This document shows, in pieces, positions 50,898 through 59,191 of a stretch of 64,000 bases of DNA. The stretch is taken from NCBI GenBank assembly GCA_934141245.1, contig CAKPCB010000004.1, forward strand, positions 1 through 64,000, given 5' to 3'. A program made the position numbers and the translations under genes. Position 1 is the stretch's first letter. The number at the start of each line of letters is the position of its first letter. Under the pieces are notes generated by a model, which searched no databases, had not been told where the DNA came from, and saw only the letters and a program-made list of their open reading frames with translations. This DNA is from an uncultured Bacilli bacterium. Its GTDB lineage: Bacteria > Bacillota_I > Bacilli_A > RF39 > UBA660.

Positions 50898-51608
50898 ATG
50901 AGAAAAGATAGAGTAATAATAGTTGTAGTTGTATTCATACTGATGATTTTTATTGGTTTTAAATATTTTGAAAATGATACTAAAACTATAAATGTTGATG
51001 CAGATAAGTTTAAAAACGAATATGAAGCTTTGAATGATAAAGTTAATGAGTCAAACAATAAAAAATATCCAGAGGTTAAAATAAGCTCTAATAATCCTGT
51101 AAAGTATTCAAGCTACGATGAAATATTTGAAATTTTGAAGTCTGGAACAGGCGTTATATTTCTAGGATTTCCTGAATGCCCATGGTGTAGAAATTTGGTG
51201 CCAACATTAATGGAAGCAGCTAAAGAATCAGAGATAAAAACTGTTTATTATTTAAATATAAGTGAAGATAGAAACCTTTTAATTTTAAATGATAAGAACG
51301 AAGTCATAACTCAAAAGGAAGGAAATAAAAATTATTTTAAATTGGTTGATTTATTATCAGATGTTTTAGATGATTATGTTTTATCAACAGCAGATGGTGA
51401 GACTGTTAACACTAATACAAAGAGGATTTATTTACCATTAGTAATTTTTGTTAAAAATGGTAAAATAGTTTCAACACATGTTGATACAGTGTCATCACAA
51501 GAAGATCCATATGTTTTATTAACAGATAGACAACAAGAAGAATTATTAATTGAATTAATCAATAAAATGTCTAAGGTTAATGGAAACATCTGTGACGAGA
51601 GTTGTTAA
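50898..51608 (+). CDS. Membrane-anchored thioredoxin-fold protein (CPWC)
   Basis: A 236-residue protein with an N-terminal helix (about 6-22) and an external thioredoxin-like domain with CPWC at 94-97 in FLGFPECPWC, and a late IYLPLVIFVKNG cis-Pro strand. An insertion of about 50 residues separates the two halves. It ends NICDESC, adding two cysteines. Likely a thiol oxidoreductase for exported proteins; similar in plan to the protein at 7194 but longer. Confidence 0.75.
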   Translation: MRKDRVIIVVVVFILMIFIGFKYFENDTKTINVDADKFKNEYEALNDKVNESNNKKYPEVKISSNNPVKYSSYDEIFEILKSGTGVIFLGFPECPWCRNLVPTLMEAAKESEIKTVYYLNISEDRNLLILNDKNEVITQKEGNKNYFKLVDLLSDVLDDYVLSTADGETVNTNTKRIYLPLVIFVKNGKIVSTHVDTVSSQEDPYVLLTDRQQEELLIELINKMSKVNGNICDESC

Positions 51609-51644
51609 AATAAGAATTATATATATTTAGTTTAAAGCCCAGTT

Positions 51645-51673
51645 TTGTATAGATAAAAAGCATAGATTATAAT
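51645..51673 (+). promoter_or_regulatory. feoAB promoter
   Basis: TTGTAT (51645-51650), 17 bases and TATAAT (51668-51673). Confidence 0.6.
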
Positions 51674-51679
51674 GATAAT
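51666..51679 (+). promoter_or_regulatory. Fur-box-like inverted repeat over the feo -10
   Basis: ATTATAATGATAAT is a 5-4-5 inverted repeat containing the Fur half-site TGATAAT; it covers the -10, a good place for iron-dependent repression. Confidence 0.4.
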
Positions 51680-51698
51680 TTAGAAAGTAGGAATCATT

Positions 51699-51932
51699 AT
51701 GAGAAAGATGAGTTTAGATAATACAAAATTGGGCGATTTAATTATAGTAAAAAAAATACTTAATGAAAGTCCAATAAAAAGAAGGTTATTAGATATTGGT
51801 TTAACACCAGGAACCCAAATAGAAAGAATTTTAGAAAATTACGGTAAAGATTTGGTAGCATATATGATTAGAGGAGCACTTATTGCAATTAGAAATGAAG
51901 ATGCAAAAAATATAATTGTAGAGGTGTTTTAA
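51699..51932 (+). CDS. feoA: Ferrous iron transport protein FeoA
   Basis: A 77-residue SH3-fold protein that assists FeoB. Typical features: LGDLIIVKKI, RRLLDIGLTPGTQIERI and the ending with IRNEDAKNIIVEV. One base before feoB. Confidence 0.92.
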   Translation: MRKMSLDNTKLGDLIIVKKILNESPIKRRLLDIGLTPGTQIERILENYGKDLVAYMIRGALIAIRNEDAKNIIVEVF

Positions 51933-51933
51933 T

Positions 51934-54009
51934 ATGAAATGTAAGAATGAAAATGTAAAAGTAATTGCTCTAGCAGGTAATCCTAATGTTGGAAAGTCAA
52001 CAGTTTTTAATGCATTAACGGGTATGCATCAACATACAGGAAATTGGCCAGGGAAAACTGTCAGCAATGCAAGTGGATATTTTAATTATGATGGAGTAGA
52101 CTATAAGATATACGATTTACCCGGTATATATTCTATACTTGCAAGATCGGAAGAAGAGGTTGTTGCTAGAGACTTTTTATGCTTTGAAAAATGTGATTTG
52201 GTTGTTGTTGTATGTGATGCTGTATGTCTAATGAGAAATTTGAATCTTGTTTTGCAAATATGTGAAATTACAGATAATGTTGTAGTTTGTGTAAATTTAT
52301 TGGATGAAGCTAAAAAGAAAAACATAACTATTGATTTAGAAAAACTATCGAAACTACTTGGGGTAAGAGTAGTTGGAACTTCTGCAAGAAATAATGAAGG
52401 ATTAAATGAACTATTGTCAAATATTGAAACCGCATCGAAGGAAAAAGAAAAGAGTTATAAAATAGAATATCCACAAGCAATAGAGGAAGCTATAGGAACA
52501 GTCAGTAAGGCTTTTAGTAAGCTTAGGGAAATTAATAAAAGGTGGGTTGCATTAAATATATTAAAAGATAATTCTGATTTATCAGATAGAATTTCAAAAG
52601 AGTTAAATATAGATATAAATGATTTGAGAGTAAAAGAAAATATAAGAAAAGCAAAGAAAATATTACTAGACAATGATATTATGACTAGTGAATTAGAAGA
52701 ATATATAGTGGAAGCAATAAACAATAAAGCAGAATTCATTTCAAAAGAAGTTACAAGATATGGTAATAAGGACTATAATAAAAAAGATAGAAAAATAGAT
52801 AAAATTTTAACTAGCAAATTAACTGGAATACCTTTAATGCTAGGTCTATTTGGAGTAATATTTTGGATAACGTTAGTTGGTAGTAACTATCCAAGTTCTC
52901 TTTTACAAAAAATGTTATTTGGTTTTGAAGATCATATATATAATTTCTTTGCCTCAATTCATGTGCCATACTTTATAAATGAAATGTTAGTTCATGGAAT
53001 ATATAAAGTTTTAGCATGGGTAATCTCTGTTATGTTACCACCAATGGCAATCTTTTTCCCTTTGTTTACATTGTTAGAAGATGTTGGTTATCTTCCTAGA
53101 ATAGCATTTAATCTTGATACAATATTTAAGAAATGTAAAACCTGTGGCAAGCAAGCACTAACTATGGTAATGGGTATGGGATGTAATTCGGTTGGAGTAT
53201 CTGGATGTAGAATTATTGATTCTCCAAGAGAAAGATTAATTGCAATTCTTACAAATGCATTTATTCCATGTAACGGAAGATTTCCGACATTAATTGCTTT
53301 AATAACTATGTTTTTTGTAGGATTTAATAATAATTTTACAAACTCATTTATTAGTGTTTTTATCCTTATTATGGTTATTGGAGTGGGCATAGTGATGACA
53401 TTTTTATCGTCTAAGGTTTTATCCAAAACTATACTTAAGGGAATACCTTCATCATTTACTTTAGAACTTCCTCCATACAGAAAACCACAAATAACTAAAG
53501 TAATAATAAGATCAATATTTGATAGAACTATATTTGTTTTGGGAAGGGCTATTTCAGCTTCAATTCCAGCAGGATTACTTATTTGGTGTATGGCAAATAT
53601 AACTGTTAATGGAACTGCTTTAATAACTATAATTTCAAACTTCCTAGATCCTTTTGGCAAATTATTAGGTATGGATGGTGTTATAATTTTAGCATTTATT
53701 TTAGGCTTTCCTGCCAATGAAATTGTAATACCAATTATAATTATGTGTTATACTGCAACAGGTAATTTAACAAATATAAGTAATTTAAAAGTTTTAAAGG
53801 ACTTGTTTATAGATAATGGATGGACTTGGGCAACGGCAATATCTGTTATGATTTTCTCTGTTATGCATTGGCCATGTTCTACGACTTGCTTAACAATAAA
53901 AAAGGAAACCAATTCTTGGAAATGGATGATAATATCTATTTTATTACCTACAGTTTGCGGAATACTATTATGTATATTGTTTAATTTAATTAGTAGCGCT
54001 TTTATATAG
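51934..54009 (+). CDS. feoB: Ferrous iron transporter FeoB
   Basis: A 691-residue Fe2+ uptake protein: N-terminal GTPase with GNPNVGKSTVFN, NWPGKTV and DLPGIYS, a helical regulatory part, and about ten membrane helices carrying the two Gate motifs (around LPRIAFNLD and the second half) and GCNSVGVSGCR with its conserved cysteine. No FeoC is seen. Anaerobic uptake of ferrous iron agrees with the other anaerobic enzymes. Confidence 0.97.
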   Translation: MKCKNENVKVIALAGNPNVGKSTVFNALTGMHQHTGNWPGKTVSNASGYFNYDGVDYKIYDLPGIYSILARSEEEVVARDFLCFEKCDLVVVVCDAVCLMRNLNLVLQICEITDNVVVCVNLLDEAKKKNITIDLEKLSKLLGVRVVGTSARNNEGLNELLSNIETASKEKEKSYKIEYPQAIEEAIGTVSKAFSKLREINKRWVALNILKDNSDLSDRISKELNIDINDLRVKENIRKAKKILLDNDIMTSELEEYIVEAINNKAEFISKEVTRYGNKDYNKKDRKIDKILTSKLTGIPLMLGLFGVIFWITLVGSNYPSSLLQKMLFGFEDHIYNFFASIHVPYFINEMLVHGIYKVLAWVISVMLPPMAIFFPLFTLLEDVGYLPRIAFNLDTIFKKCKTCGKQALTMVMGMGCNSVGVSGCRIIDSPRERLIAILTNAFIPCNGRFPTLIALITMFFVGFNNNFTNSFISVFILIMVIGVGIVMTFLSSKVLSKTILKGIPSSFTLELPPYRKPQITKVIIRSIFDRTIFVLGRAISASIPAGLLIWCMANITVNGTALITIISNFLDPFGKLLGMDGVIILAFILGFPANEIVIPIIIMCYTATGNLTNISNLKVLKDLFIDNGWTWATAISVMIFSVMHWPCSTTCLTIKKETNSWKWMIISILLPTVCGILLCILFNLISSAFI

Positions 54010-54031
54010 AAATTATATTACTTCTATTTTT
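54006..54031 (+). terminator. Terminator after feoB
   Basis: ATAGAA (54006-54011) and TTCTAT (54022-54027) with T-run; overlaps the stop codon. Confidence 0.55.
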
Positions 54032-54056
54032 GCAAGAAATAAAAATAAAAAAAGTA

Positions 54057-54085
54057 TTGATATTTTTAAATAAACTTGCTAAAAT
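54057..54085 (+). promoter_or_regulatory. tRNA-His promoter
   Basis: TTGATA (54057-54062), 17 bases and TAAAAT (54080-54085). Confidence 0.6.
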
Positions 54086-54103
54086 ATAGAAGTAATTTCA
54101 AAT

Positions 54104-54180
54104 GGCGGAATTGGTGAAGTGGTTAACACGCCGGATTGTGGCTCCGGTATGCATGGGTTCGATCCCCATATTTCGCCCCA
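54104..54180 (+). tRNA. tRNA-His (GTG anticodon)
   Basis: Acceptor GCGGAAT (54105-54111) pairs with ATTTCGC (54170-54176), the histidine-specific G-1 (54104) faces C73 (54177), and CCA is encoded at 54178-54180. Anticodon stem CCGGA/TCCGG holds GTG at 54138-54140. Confidence 0.95.
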
Positions 54181-54192
54181 TATATGAATTAA

Positions 54193-54215
54193 CCTTGATT
54201 TTTCAAGGCTTTTAT
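54193..54215 (+). terminator. Terminator after tRNA-His
   Basis: CCTTGA, loop TTTT and TCAAGG (54193-54208), then CTTTTATT. Confidence 0.8.
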
Positions 54216-54221
54216 TATTTT

Positions 54222-54243
54222 TAGGTACTATTTAGGTACTATT
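54222..54243. repeat. Tandem TTAGGTACTAT repeat beside the integrase remnant
   Basis: Two copies of TTAGGTACTAT(TT) in direct tandem, between the tRNA-His terminator and the remnant's stop; possible arm sites or a relic of an attachment site. Confidence 0.5.
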
Positions 54244-54246
54244 TTT

Positions 54247-54385
54247 TTATAATTTGTCTAATATATCTATTATTTCGTTTTGAATTGTTGGAAACAAATG
54301 CATGTAAGTATCTTGCATAACTTGTATGCTATGTCCCATTCTGTCTGACATCATTAAGAAGAATTTTGTTGTATCTGTTTGCTAT
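54247..54385 (-). pseudogene. Tyrosine integrase C-terminal remnant
   Basis: Read on the minus strand, the sequence ends in FLMMSDRMGHS, IQVMQDTYMHLFP and NEIIDILDKL before a stop at 54247-54249. That is the last part of a phage or ICE tyrosine recombinase, including the H-x-x-x HxS turn (GHS) and catalytic Tyr in DTYMHLF. An in-frame stop lies a few codons upstream, and no R-H-R core is present. It lies 67 bases past tRNA-His, the usual place for such an integrase, so it is a decayed element. The tandem TTAGGTACTAT repeats at about 54222-54241 lie next to it. Confidence 0.75.
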
Positions 54386-54619
54386 GATTTTATGTATTTA
54401 CTTATAGATAAAGGAAATGGCTGTGTCTGAATTCATGTATTGTTATTTTAATTTACTACATTTAATTCAAAAATACAATTTTGCCATTAGCTATTTAACT
54501 TCACTTTTTTTAAAATTTTTATTATTTTTATAAGGATGTGATTTAAATGATTGATATTTTTGATAAAATACTACCATATTCTAAACATATACCTAAAGTT
54601 ATAGAAATGTAGATTTATT
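54386..54619. other. Non-coding, AT-rich stretch in the decayed element
   Basis: No gene with support was seen. A 21-codon frame (54547-54612) with a poor ribosome site and no recognisable product precedes the HNH gene. The stretch is probably what is left of the mobile element. Confidence 0.5.
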
Positions 54620-55174
54620 ATGGGCCGTGAGATATATAAAGATATTCCAGGATATGAAGGTTTGTATAAGATAAGTAATTATGGAACAGTAAAAAGAACA
54701 TTATATAAAAATCAATATAAATCATTCAAGAAAAGTAGAATACTAAAAAAAAGATATAATAAAAAAGGATATATAACAGTTATATTATACAAAAATAATG
54801 TCTCTAAAAGTTTTGCTGTTCATAGATTAGTTGCAACAGTATTTTTGGGTGATAATAAAACGTTACAAGTAAATCATATTGATGGTAATAAGCAAAATAA
54901 CAAAGTAGAAAATTTAGAATGGTGCACTAATAAAGAAAATCAAAATCATGCATGGAAATTGGGCTTACAAAAGCCAAAAAGATATGGAACAAATGGCATG
55001 GCCAAAAGAGTATATCAATTAGATTTAAATGGAAATATAATAAACGAATTTGATTCAATATCTAGGGCCAATGAATATTTTGGAAAAAAGGCATCTCATA
55101 TATGCTTATGTTGTAAAAAAAAGAGAAATATGTCATTAGGTTATAAATGGAAATATGTAGATGATAATGACTAG
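54620..55174 (+). CDS. HNH homing-type endonuclease with NUMOD4
   Basis: A 184-residue protein: NUMOD4 domain (IYKDIPGYEGLYKISNYGTVK in parts: DIPGYEGLY, ISNYGTVK), HNH_3 nuclease core (HRLVATVFLG, VNHIDGNKQNNKVENLEW in parts: NHIDGNKQNN, NLEWCT), and a C-terminal NUMOD1-like DNA-binding part (VYQLDLNGN, FDSISRANEYF). Such freestanding nucleases are carried by phages and mobile elements. No ribosome site is obvious before the ATG. It belongs to the decayed island at tRNA-His. Confidence 0.85.
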   Translation: MGREIYKDIPGYEGLYKISNYGTVKRTLYKNQYKSFKKSRILKKRYNKKGYITVILYKNNVSKSFAVHRLVATVFLGDNKTLQVNHIDGNKQNNKVENLEWCTNKENQNHAWKLGLQKPKRYGTNGMAKRVYQLDLNGNIINEFDSISRANEYFGKKASHICLCCKKKRNMSLGYKWKYVDDND

Positions 55175-55183
55175 ATTTAGTAA

Positions 55184-55212
55184 CAAAAAAGATGAACAAA
55201 TTAGTTCATCTT
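55184..55212 (-). terminator. Terminator of the YjcZ-like gene
   Basis: AAGATGAAC (55189-55197) and GTTCATCTT (55204-55212) pair; on the minus strand a T-run follows. It also lies just after the HNH gene. Confidence 0.8.
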
Positions 55213-55223
55213 ATAAATTGCTT

Positions 55224-55385
55224 TTAGCAACCAGATCCTCTGTTACAACCACTACCATTGTTTCCATAACCACCCCAGAATAAGAAGATAATTATGAATA
55301 TAACAATTAATATAGCCCACCAAGATCCAAAACCTTCATTATTGTTTTGGTAACCATAATATGGGTATGGATATCCATAGTACAT
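55224..55385 (-). CDS. YjcZ-like small spore-associated membrane peptide
   Basis: A 53-residue protein starting MYYGYPYPYYGYQ, one helix (about 22-37: WWAILIVIFIIIFLFW) and a Gly/Asn/Cys tail ending GSGC. The plan, aromatic/Gly-rich start, single helix, Gly-rich end, is like YjcZ/CotM-neighbour family peptides of spore coats. Family call is moderate. AAGGAG before the ATG. It is easy to miss because of size. Confidence 0.65.
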   Translation of the reverse strand: MYYGYPYPYYGYQNNNEGFGSWWAILIVIFIIIFLFWGGYGNNGSGCNRGSGC

Positions 55386-55424
55386 AAGCATTTCTCCTTT
55401 CGATATATTATATTTTTAAAGATT

Positions 55425-55454
55425 GCATATAAGTATAATATAAACCCATATATT
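55425..55454 (+). promoter_or_regulatory. Sigma-E-like promoter of the 55478 gene
   Basis: GCATATAA (55425-55432), 14 bases and CATATATT (55447-55454) match the sigma-E pattern in both elements and spacing. Confidence 0.45.
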
Positions 55455-55477
55455 ATATAATTTTATAGGTGATAACT

Positions 55478-55780
55478 ATGAATTTAATACCTAACGTTTC
55501 ACCAGAAGCATATTCATTTAGTGCAGTTATAGTTGGTTACTTACTAATAGATGATTTAACCTCAAATGAACAAAATGCTTTAGGTAATTGGTTGATGCTT
55601 GCCGCACAAGTGCTTTGTACAAATGCTTTTTATCAGCAGGTTCAAGCAGAACGTGGTAATGACAAATATAAAAAAAGTACTAATTTAAATGAAAATATAA
55701 ATGAAATAGAATTACTCAAAAAAATGGTAAATGCTATAAATAAAGAAATAGAGACCTTAAAAAGTAACAATAGATTCTAA
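55478..55780 (+). CDS. Hypothetical protein (100 aa), possibly sporulation-linked
   Basis: No named family. The first 60 residues (IPNVSPEAYSFSAVIVGYLL, then IDDLTSNEQNALGNWLMLAAQVL) hold two hydrophobic helices, the rest a coiled coil with Glu, Asn and Lys. Similar short proteins with the phrase IDDLT-x-EQN-x-LGN are known to me from clostridial genomes but without function. The sigma-E-like promoter upstream suggests mother-cell expression. ATG at 55478 follows AGGTGAT. Confidence 0.55.
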   Translation: MNLIPNVSPEAYSFSAVIVGYLLIDDLTSNEQNALGNWLMLAAQVLCTNAFYQQVQAERGNDKYKKSTNLNENINEIELLKKMVNAINKEIETLKSNNRF

Positions 55781-55828
55781 TACTACATGGATAATATTAA
55801 TTCAAATAAAATATAGTGAGGTGATTAT

Positions 55829-56218
55829 ATGAAATATATCACTAAACTAATGATTGATGAATTTAATATGAAAAATATAGATTTCATGGGATATTATTTT
55901 AATAAAAATAATGCTAGCTTTCATCACTTAATTATACCAAGAAGATTAGGTGGGCCTGAAGACATTAATAATGGTGCTATACTAAATGGTTTTACTTCAC
56001 ATCCTTACTTGCATGTTATAGAATCAAAGGATTTGGAGATATTTAATTTGATAACTTCTGAAATGATAGATGAAAATATAAAAAGAAAAATAGATATATA
56101 TAATTTAAGAAAAATAAATGATTTATTATCATATTTTGAAAAAGAGCATTTAAATGATACAACAAAAAAGGGAAAAAGACTTATAAAAAGAGAATTTTTA
56201 ATACGTGAAAAATTATAA
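55829..56218 (+). CDS. HNH-like hypothetical protein (129 aa)
   Basis: A 129-residue soluble protein. The segment FHHLIIPRRLGGPEDINNGAIL, here in parts (SFHHLIIPRRLGG, NNGAILNGFTSHPYLHVIE), has the order His-His, Arg, Gly-Gly, Asn-Gly-Ala and His-x-x-x-H seen in HNH nucleases, but I cannot confirm a complete active site. Could be a nuclease or a structural relative. Good AGGTGAT before the ATG. Confidence 0.55.
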   Translation: MKYITKLMIDEFNMKNIDFMGYYFNKNNASFHHLIIPRRLGGPEDINNGAILNGFTSHPYLHVIESKDLEIFNLITSEMIDENIKRKIDIYNLRKINDLLSYFEKEHLNDTTKKGKRLIKREFLIREKL

Positions 56219-56321
56219 TAATTTATTAAGAGTGAATAGAGTACTATTTTCTTTTTTTATATGCTTAAATAGTTTGATTTTAAAGTAAAAACTGTTATAC
56301 TAATTACGTTTGGAGGTATTT

Positions 56322-57071
56322 ATGAAAAGTGTTGTCTTGGTAACTGGTGCTAGTGGTGAACTGGGTATGAGTATAATAAAAAAATATGCTAGTAATGGAT
56401 ATAATGTAGTTATAAACTATAATTTAAATAGAAAAAATGCAGAAGAAATAAAAAAATATGTAGAAAAAAGTTACGATATTGAAGCATTAACTATAAAATG
56501 TGACATATCAGATGAAAACCAAGTTGATGAAATGGTAAAAAAAATAATAAAAAAATTTGGTAGAATTGATATATTGATAAATAATGCTGCAATTGAAGAA
56601 AATAGTGATTTTTACGATAAAAATAAAGAAACATTTAATAAAGTATTTGATGTAAATGTTATAGGAACATTTTTAGTTACTAAACATGTTTCAAAGGAAA
56701 TGCTAAAAAATAAAAATGGTGTAATAATTAATGTAAGCTCAAATAATTCAATTGATAAAAATGATCCTGTTACATTAGAATATGATGCTTCAAAAGCTGC
56801 ACTTAATTCACTTACCAAAAATTTTGCAGTAGAATTTGCTCCATATATAAGAGTTAATGCAATTGCTCCAGGATGGATTAAAACGCAGAAAATAATAGAA
56901 TTAGATGAGTATTTAAATGGAAGTTTTATAGAAACTTCAAGTAAAGGTTGTTTATTAAATTCAATTGCATCAAAAGAAGATGTTTCAAACTTAATATATT
57001 TTTTAACTAGTGATGAAGCGAAATTCATAAATGGAGAAATAATAAAAATAGATGGAGGTTCACATGTTTAA
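56322..57071 (+). CDS. Short-chain dehydrogenase/reductase (FabG-like)
   Basis: A 249-residue NAD(P)H-dependent Rossmann enzyme: TGASGELG cofactor loop, NNAAIEEN, catalytic Ser in INVSSNNS and YxxxK as YDASK, VNAIAPGWIKT, and the final INGEIIKIDGG. The substrate is unclear: similar to 3-oxoacyl-ACP reductase, but no other fatty-acid gene is nearby. Its end overlaps the next gene by eight bases. Start after GGAGGT. Confidence 0.85.
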   Translation: MKSVVLVTGASGELGMSIIKKYASNGYNVVINYNLNRKNAEEIKKYVEKSYDIEALTIKCDISDENQVDEMVKKIIKKFGRIDILINNAAIEENSDFYDKNKETFNKVFDVNVIGTFLVTKHVSKEMLKNKNGVIINVSSNNSIDKNDPVTLEYDASKAALNSLTKNFAVEFAPYIRVNAIAPGWIKTQKIIELDEYLNGSFIETSSKGCLLNSIASKEDVSNLIYFLTSDEAKFINGEIIKIDGGSHV

Positions 57072-58314
57072 TGTTTCAGATAAAGTTTTGAAATTGTCAA
57101 AACAAGCGGAAGAAGATTTAAAAGAGATATTTAATAATGTAGATGACTTATGTTTCAAAAATAGCTCAAAAGTACTTAATTCATTTATAGATAATAGGAT
57201 AAGTGAAATACATTTTAATTCAACAAGCGGTTATGGATATAATGACATAGGAAGAGACAAAATAGAAGATGTATTTTCACAAGTATTAGGAGCAGAAGAC
57301 TCTTTAGTTAGGAATCAATTTATATCTGGTAGTCATGCACTTACTGTGTGTTTATTTGCACTGTTAAGACCTAATGATGTATTACTTAGTATTTCAGGGA
57401 AACCATATGATACTTTAGATAAAGTTATTGGAATAATTGACAATCCAAGTTCATTGAAGTCTTATGGGATAAAATATGAACAAATAGATTTGATAGATAA
57501 TGATTTTGACTACGATAGTATAAAAGATACTTTATTAAAAAAGAAAATTAAAGTGATAGAAATTCAAAGATCAAAGGGATATTCAACAAGAAAAAGTTTA
57601 AGCATAGAGAAAATAGAAAAAGTGATTAAATTTATCAGGGAAATTGATAAAGATGTTATTATTATGATAGATAACTGCTATTGCGAGTTCGTTGAAAGTA
57701 AAACACCTTTAGAAGTGGGGGCAGATATAATGGTAGGTTCTCTTATAAAGAATTTGGGGGCCGGGATTGCACCAAATGGAGCTTATATAAGTGGTAAAAA
57801 AGAACTCGTTGAATTAGCCGCTGAAAGATTAACTGTTCCTGGGCAGGGAAAAGAAGTTGGACCAACTCTTGGAATTAATAAGAGAATATTGCAAGGCTTA
57901 TATTTCGCACCATCAGTAGTTTGCTCTAGTATTAAAACAGCAATATTCACTAGTTATATGTTAGAAAAGCTAGGATATGAAGTTGAACCTAAATACAATG
58001 ATGCTAGAGTAGATATAGTTCAAAATATAATATTTAAAAATGAGAACGATTTAGTAAAGTATTGTCAAGGTATACAAGCTTCATCACCAATAGATTCAAA
58101 TGCAATTCCATTACCGGATGACATGCCAGGTTATGAGGACAAAGTGGTAATGGCATCTGGATCATTTAATCAAGGTTCTTCGATAGAACTTTCATGTGAT
58201 GGTCCATTAAGATATCCATATATAGCTTATCAACAAGGTTCATTAACTTATCAATATGGTAAAATAGCGGTTTTAAGAGCAATAGATAATTTGATAAAAG
58301 AAAAGGGCATTTAG
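57064..58314 (+). CDS. Methionine gamma-lyase/aluminium-resistance family PLP enzyme
   Basis: A 416-residue fold-type I PLP protein of the PF06838 family: HFNSTSGYGYNDIGRDKIEDVF (parts: STSGYGYNDIGRD), QFISGSHA, the DNCYCEFVE pocket and the PLP lysine in VGSLIKNLGAGIAP. YnbB-type relatives in B. subtilis have an unclear reaction, described as cystathionine or methionine gamma-lyase-like. It starts inside the dehydrogenase gene's end with GGAGGT, so the two are translated together; why is unknown. Confidence 0.88.
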   Translation: MFNVSDKVLKLSKQAEEDLKEIFNNVDDLCFKNSSKVLNSFIDNRISEIHFNSTSGYGYNDIGRDKIEDVFSQVLGAEDSLVRNQFISGSHALTVCLFALLRPNDVLLSISGKPYDTLDKVIGIIDNPSSLKSYGIKYEQIDLIDNDFDYDSIKDTLLKKKIKVIEIQRSKGYSTRKSLSIEKIEKVIKFIREIDKDVIIMIDNCYCEFVESKTPLEVGADIMVGSLIKNLGAGIAPNGAYISGKKELVELAAERLTVPGQGKEVGPTLGINKRILQGLYFAPSVVCSSIKTAIFTSYMLEKLGYEVEPKYNDARVDIVQNIIFKNENDLVKYCQGIQASSPIDSNAIPLPDDMPGYEDKVVMASGSFNQGSSIELSCDGPLRYPYIAYQQGSLTYQYGKIAVLRAIDNLIKEKGI

Positions 58315-58333
58315 AAAAAACTAGATGCCTTTT
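58306..58333. terminator. Terminator at the end of the PLP enzyme gene, probably bidirectional
   Basis: GGCATTTAG (58306-58314) and CTAGATGCC (58321-58329) pair; T-rich on both sides, serving the convergent gene as well. Confidence 0.75.
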
Positions 58334-58343
58334 AACTTGTAAA

Positions 58344-59072
58344 CTATTGTCTACCCAAGTATTCTATAAGAATTGTTACTAATGAATTAACAAAGTATGA
58401 TTTTGATGCAATATTAGTTAAACTTGGTGTTTCTAAAAATATTGTTGATTTACCTAAATTAGCTAATTCATAATTTTTATTAGTATCTACAATTGAAATT
58501 ATTCCATCAGCAGTTAATTGAACTGGTTCAGCGTTATATACCCATTGACTAACTCCAACATATATATTATCAGTATTTGCCTCTCTAAGGCCGACAGCTA
58601 CTATATCAGTTGTTGGATCAAAGTCAGGACCATTTACTGTTGGATATGCAGAAATAGAAAAAGATACTTTATAATATCCTGGAATATTGAACTTTATTGA
58701 ATCGTTTTCACTATCTAATGTTACAAGATTACTTATATCAAGTTCAATTCTATCTATTGGGATATTATCAGTAGAAGGCACAGGTATTCCATCAGCAGAA
58801 GTTCCATCATTAAATGTCACAAGATAAGCTGCTCTGATTCTGTTTGGACCCTCATCACCCTTTTCTCCACGGGGTATTACAAAATCTAATATATGTTTTT
58901 TATCTTGAATAGTGTCAATAACTTTTGCACTTGTATCAGGATCTCCTGTGATTGTATTTCTAATAGTAATAGTTTCTCCTTCACCTTGTGGACCAGCTGG
59001 TCCGGTCGGCCCCATAATATAGCAGTAACAATTCGACTTTTTTTTCTTTATATCCTTACAATCATCAAACAT
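58344..59072 (-). CDS. BclA-like collagen-repeat spore surface protein
   Basis: A 242-residue protein with a charged Cys/Lys start, a short collagen run (GPTGPAGPQGEG near residues 21-32 and another RGEKGDEG near 70), and a C-terminal beta-sandwich of about 140 residues like the C1q/TNF-type globular head of exosporium BclA proteins (FNIPGYYKVSFSISAY is the typical strand). It likely lies on the outermost spore layer. The gene is divergent from spoIIIAH with GGAGAG before the ATG. Confidence 0.8.
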   Translation of the reverse strand: MFDDCKDIKKKKSNCYCYIMGPTGPAGPQGEGETITIRNTITGDPDTSAKVIDTIQDKKHILDFVIPRGEKGDEGPNRIRAAYLVTFNDGTSADGIPVPSTDNIPIDRIELDISNLVTLDSENDSIKFNIPGYYKVSFSISAYPTVNGPDFDPTTDIVAVGLREANTDNIYVGVSQWVYNAEPVQLTADGIISIVDTNKNYELANLGKSTIFLETPSLTNIASKSYFVNSLVTILIEYLGRQ

Positions 59073-59191
59073 AAAACTCTCCTTTCTATAGTTATTTTAT
59101 TAATCTAGAAATAATTTGTATGTTTTCTTTATCTATAAATAGTAATAAATTCTATTAATAATAATAATATTAAATGAAAAGGAGAGTTTTT

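Noticed and set aside
50898..51608. DsbA-type or lipoprotein call for the CPWC protein
   Set aside because: No lipobox cysteine at the N-terminus, and the helical insertion is not that of DsbA; only the thioredoxin fold is supported.
53088..53717. 209-codon minus-strand frame inside feoB
   Set aside because: FeoB is complete and conserved on the other strand; this is a shadow caused by AT-rich codons.
54547..54612. 21-codon frame before the HNH gene
   Set aside because: Poor ribosome site, no family, and inside the decayed element.
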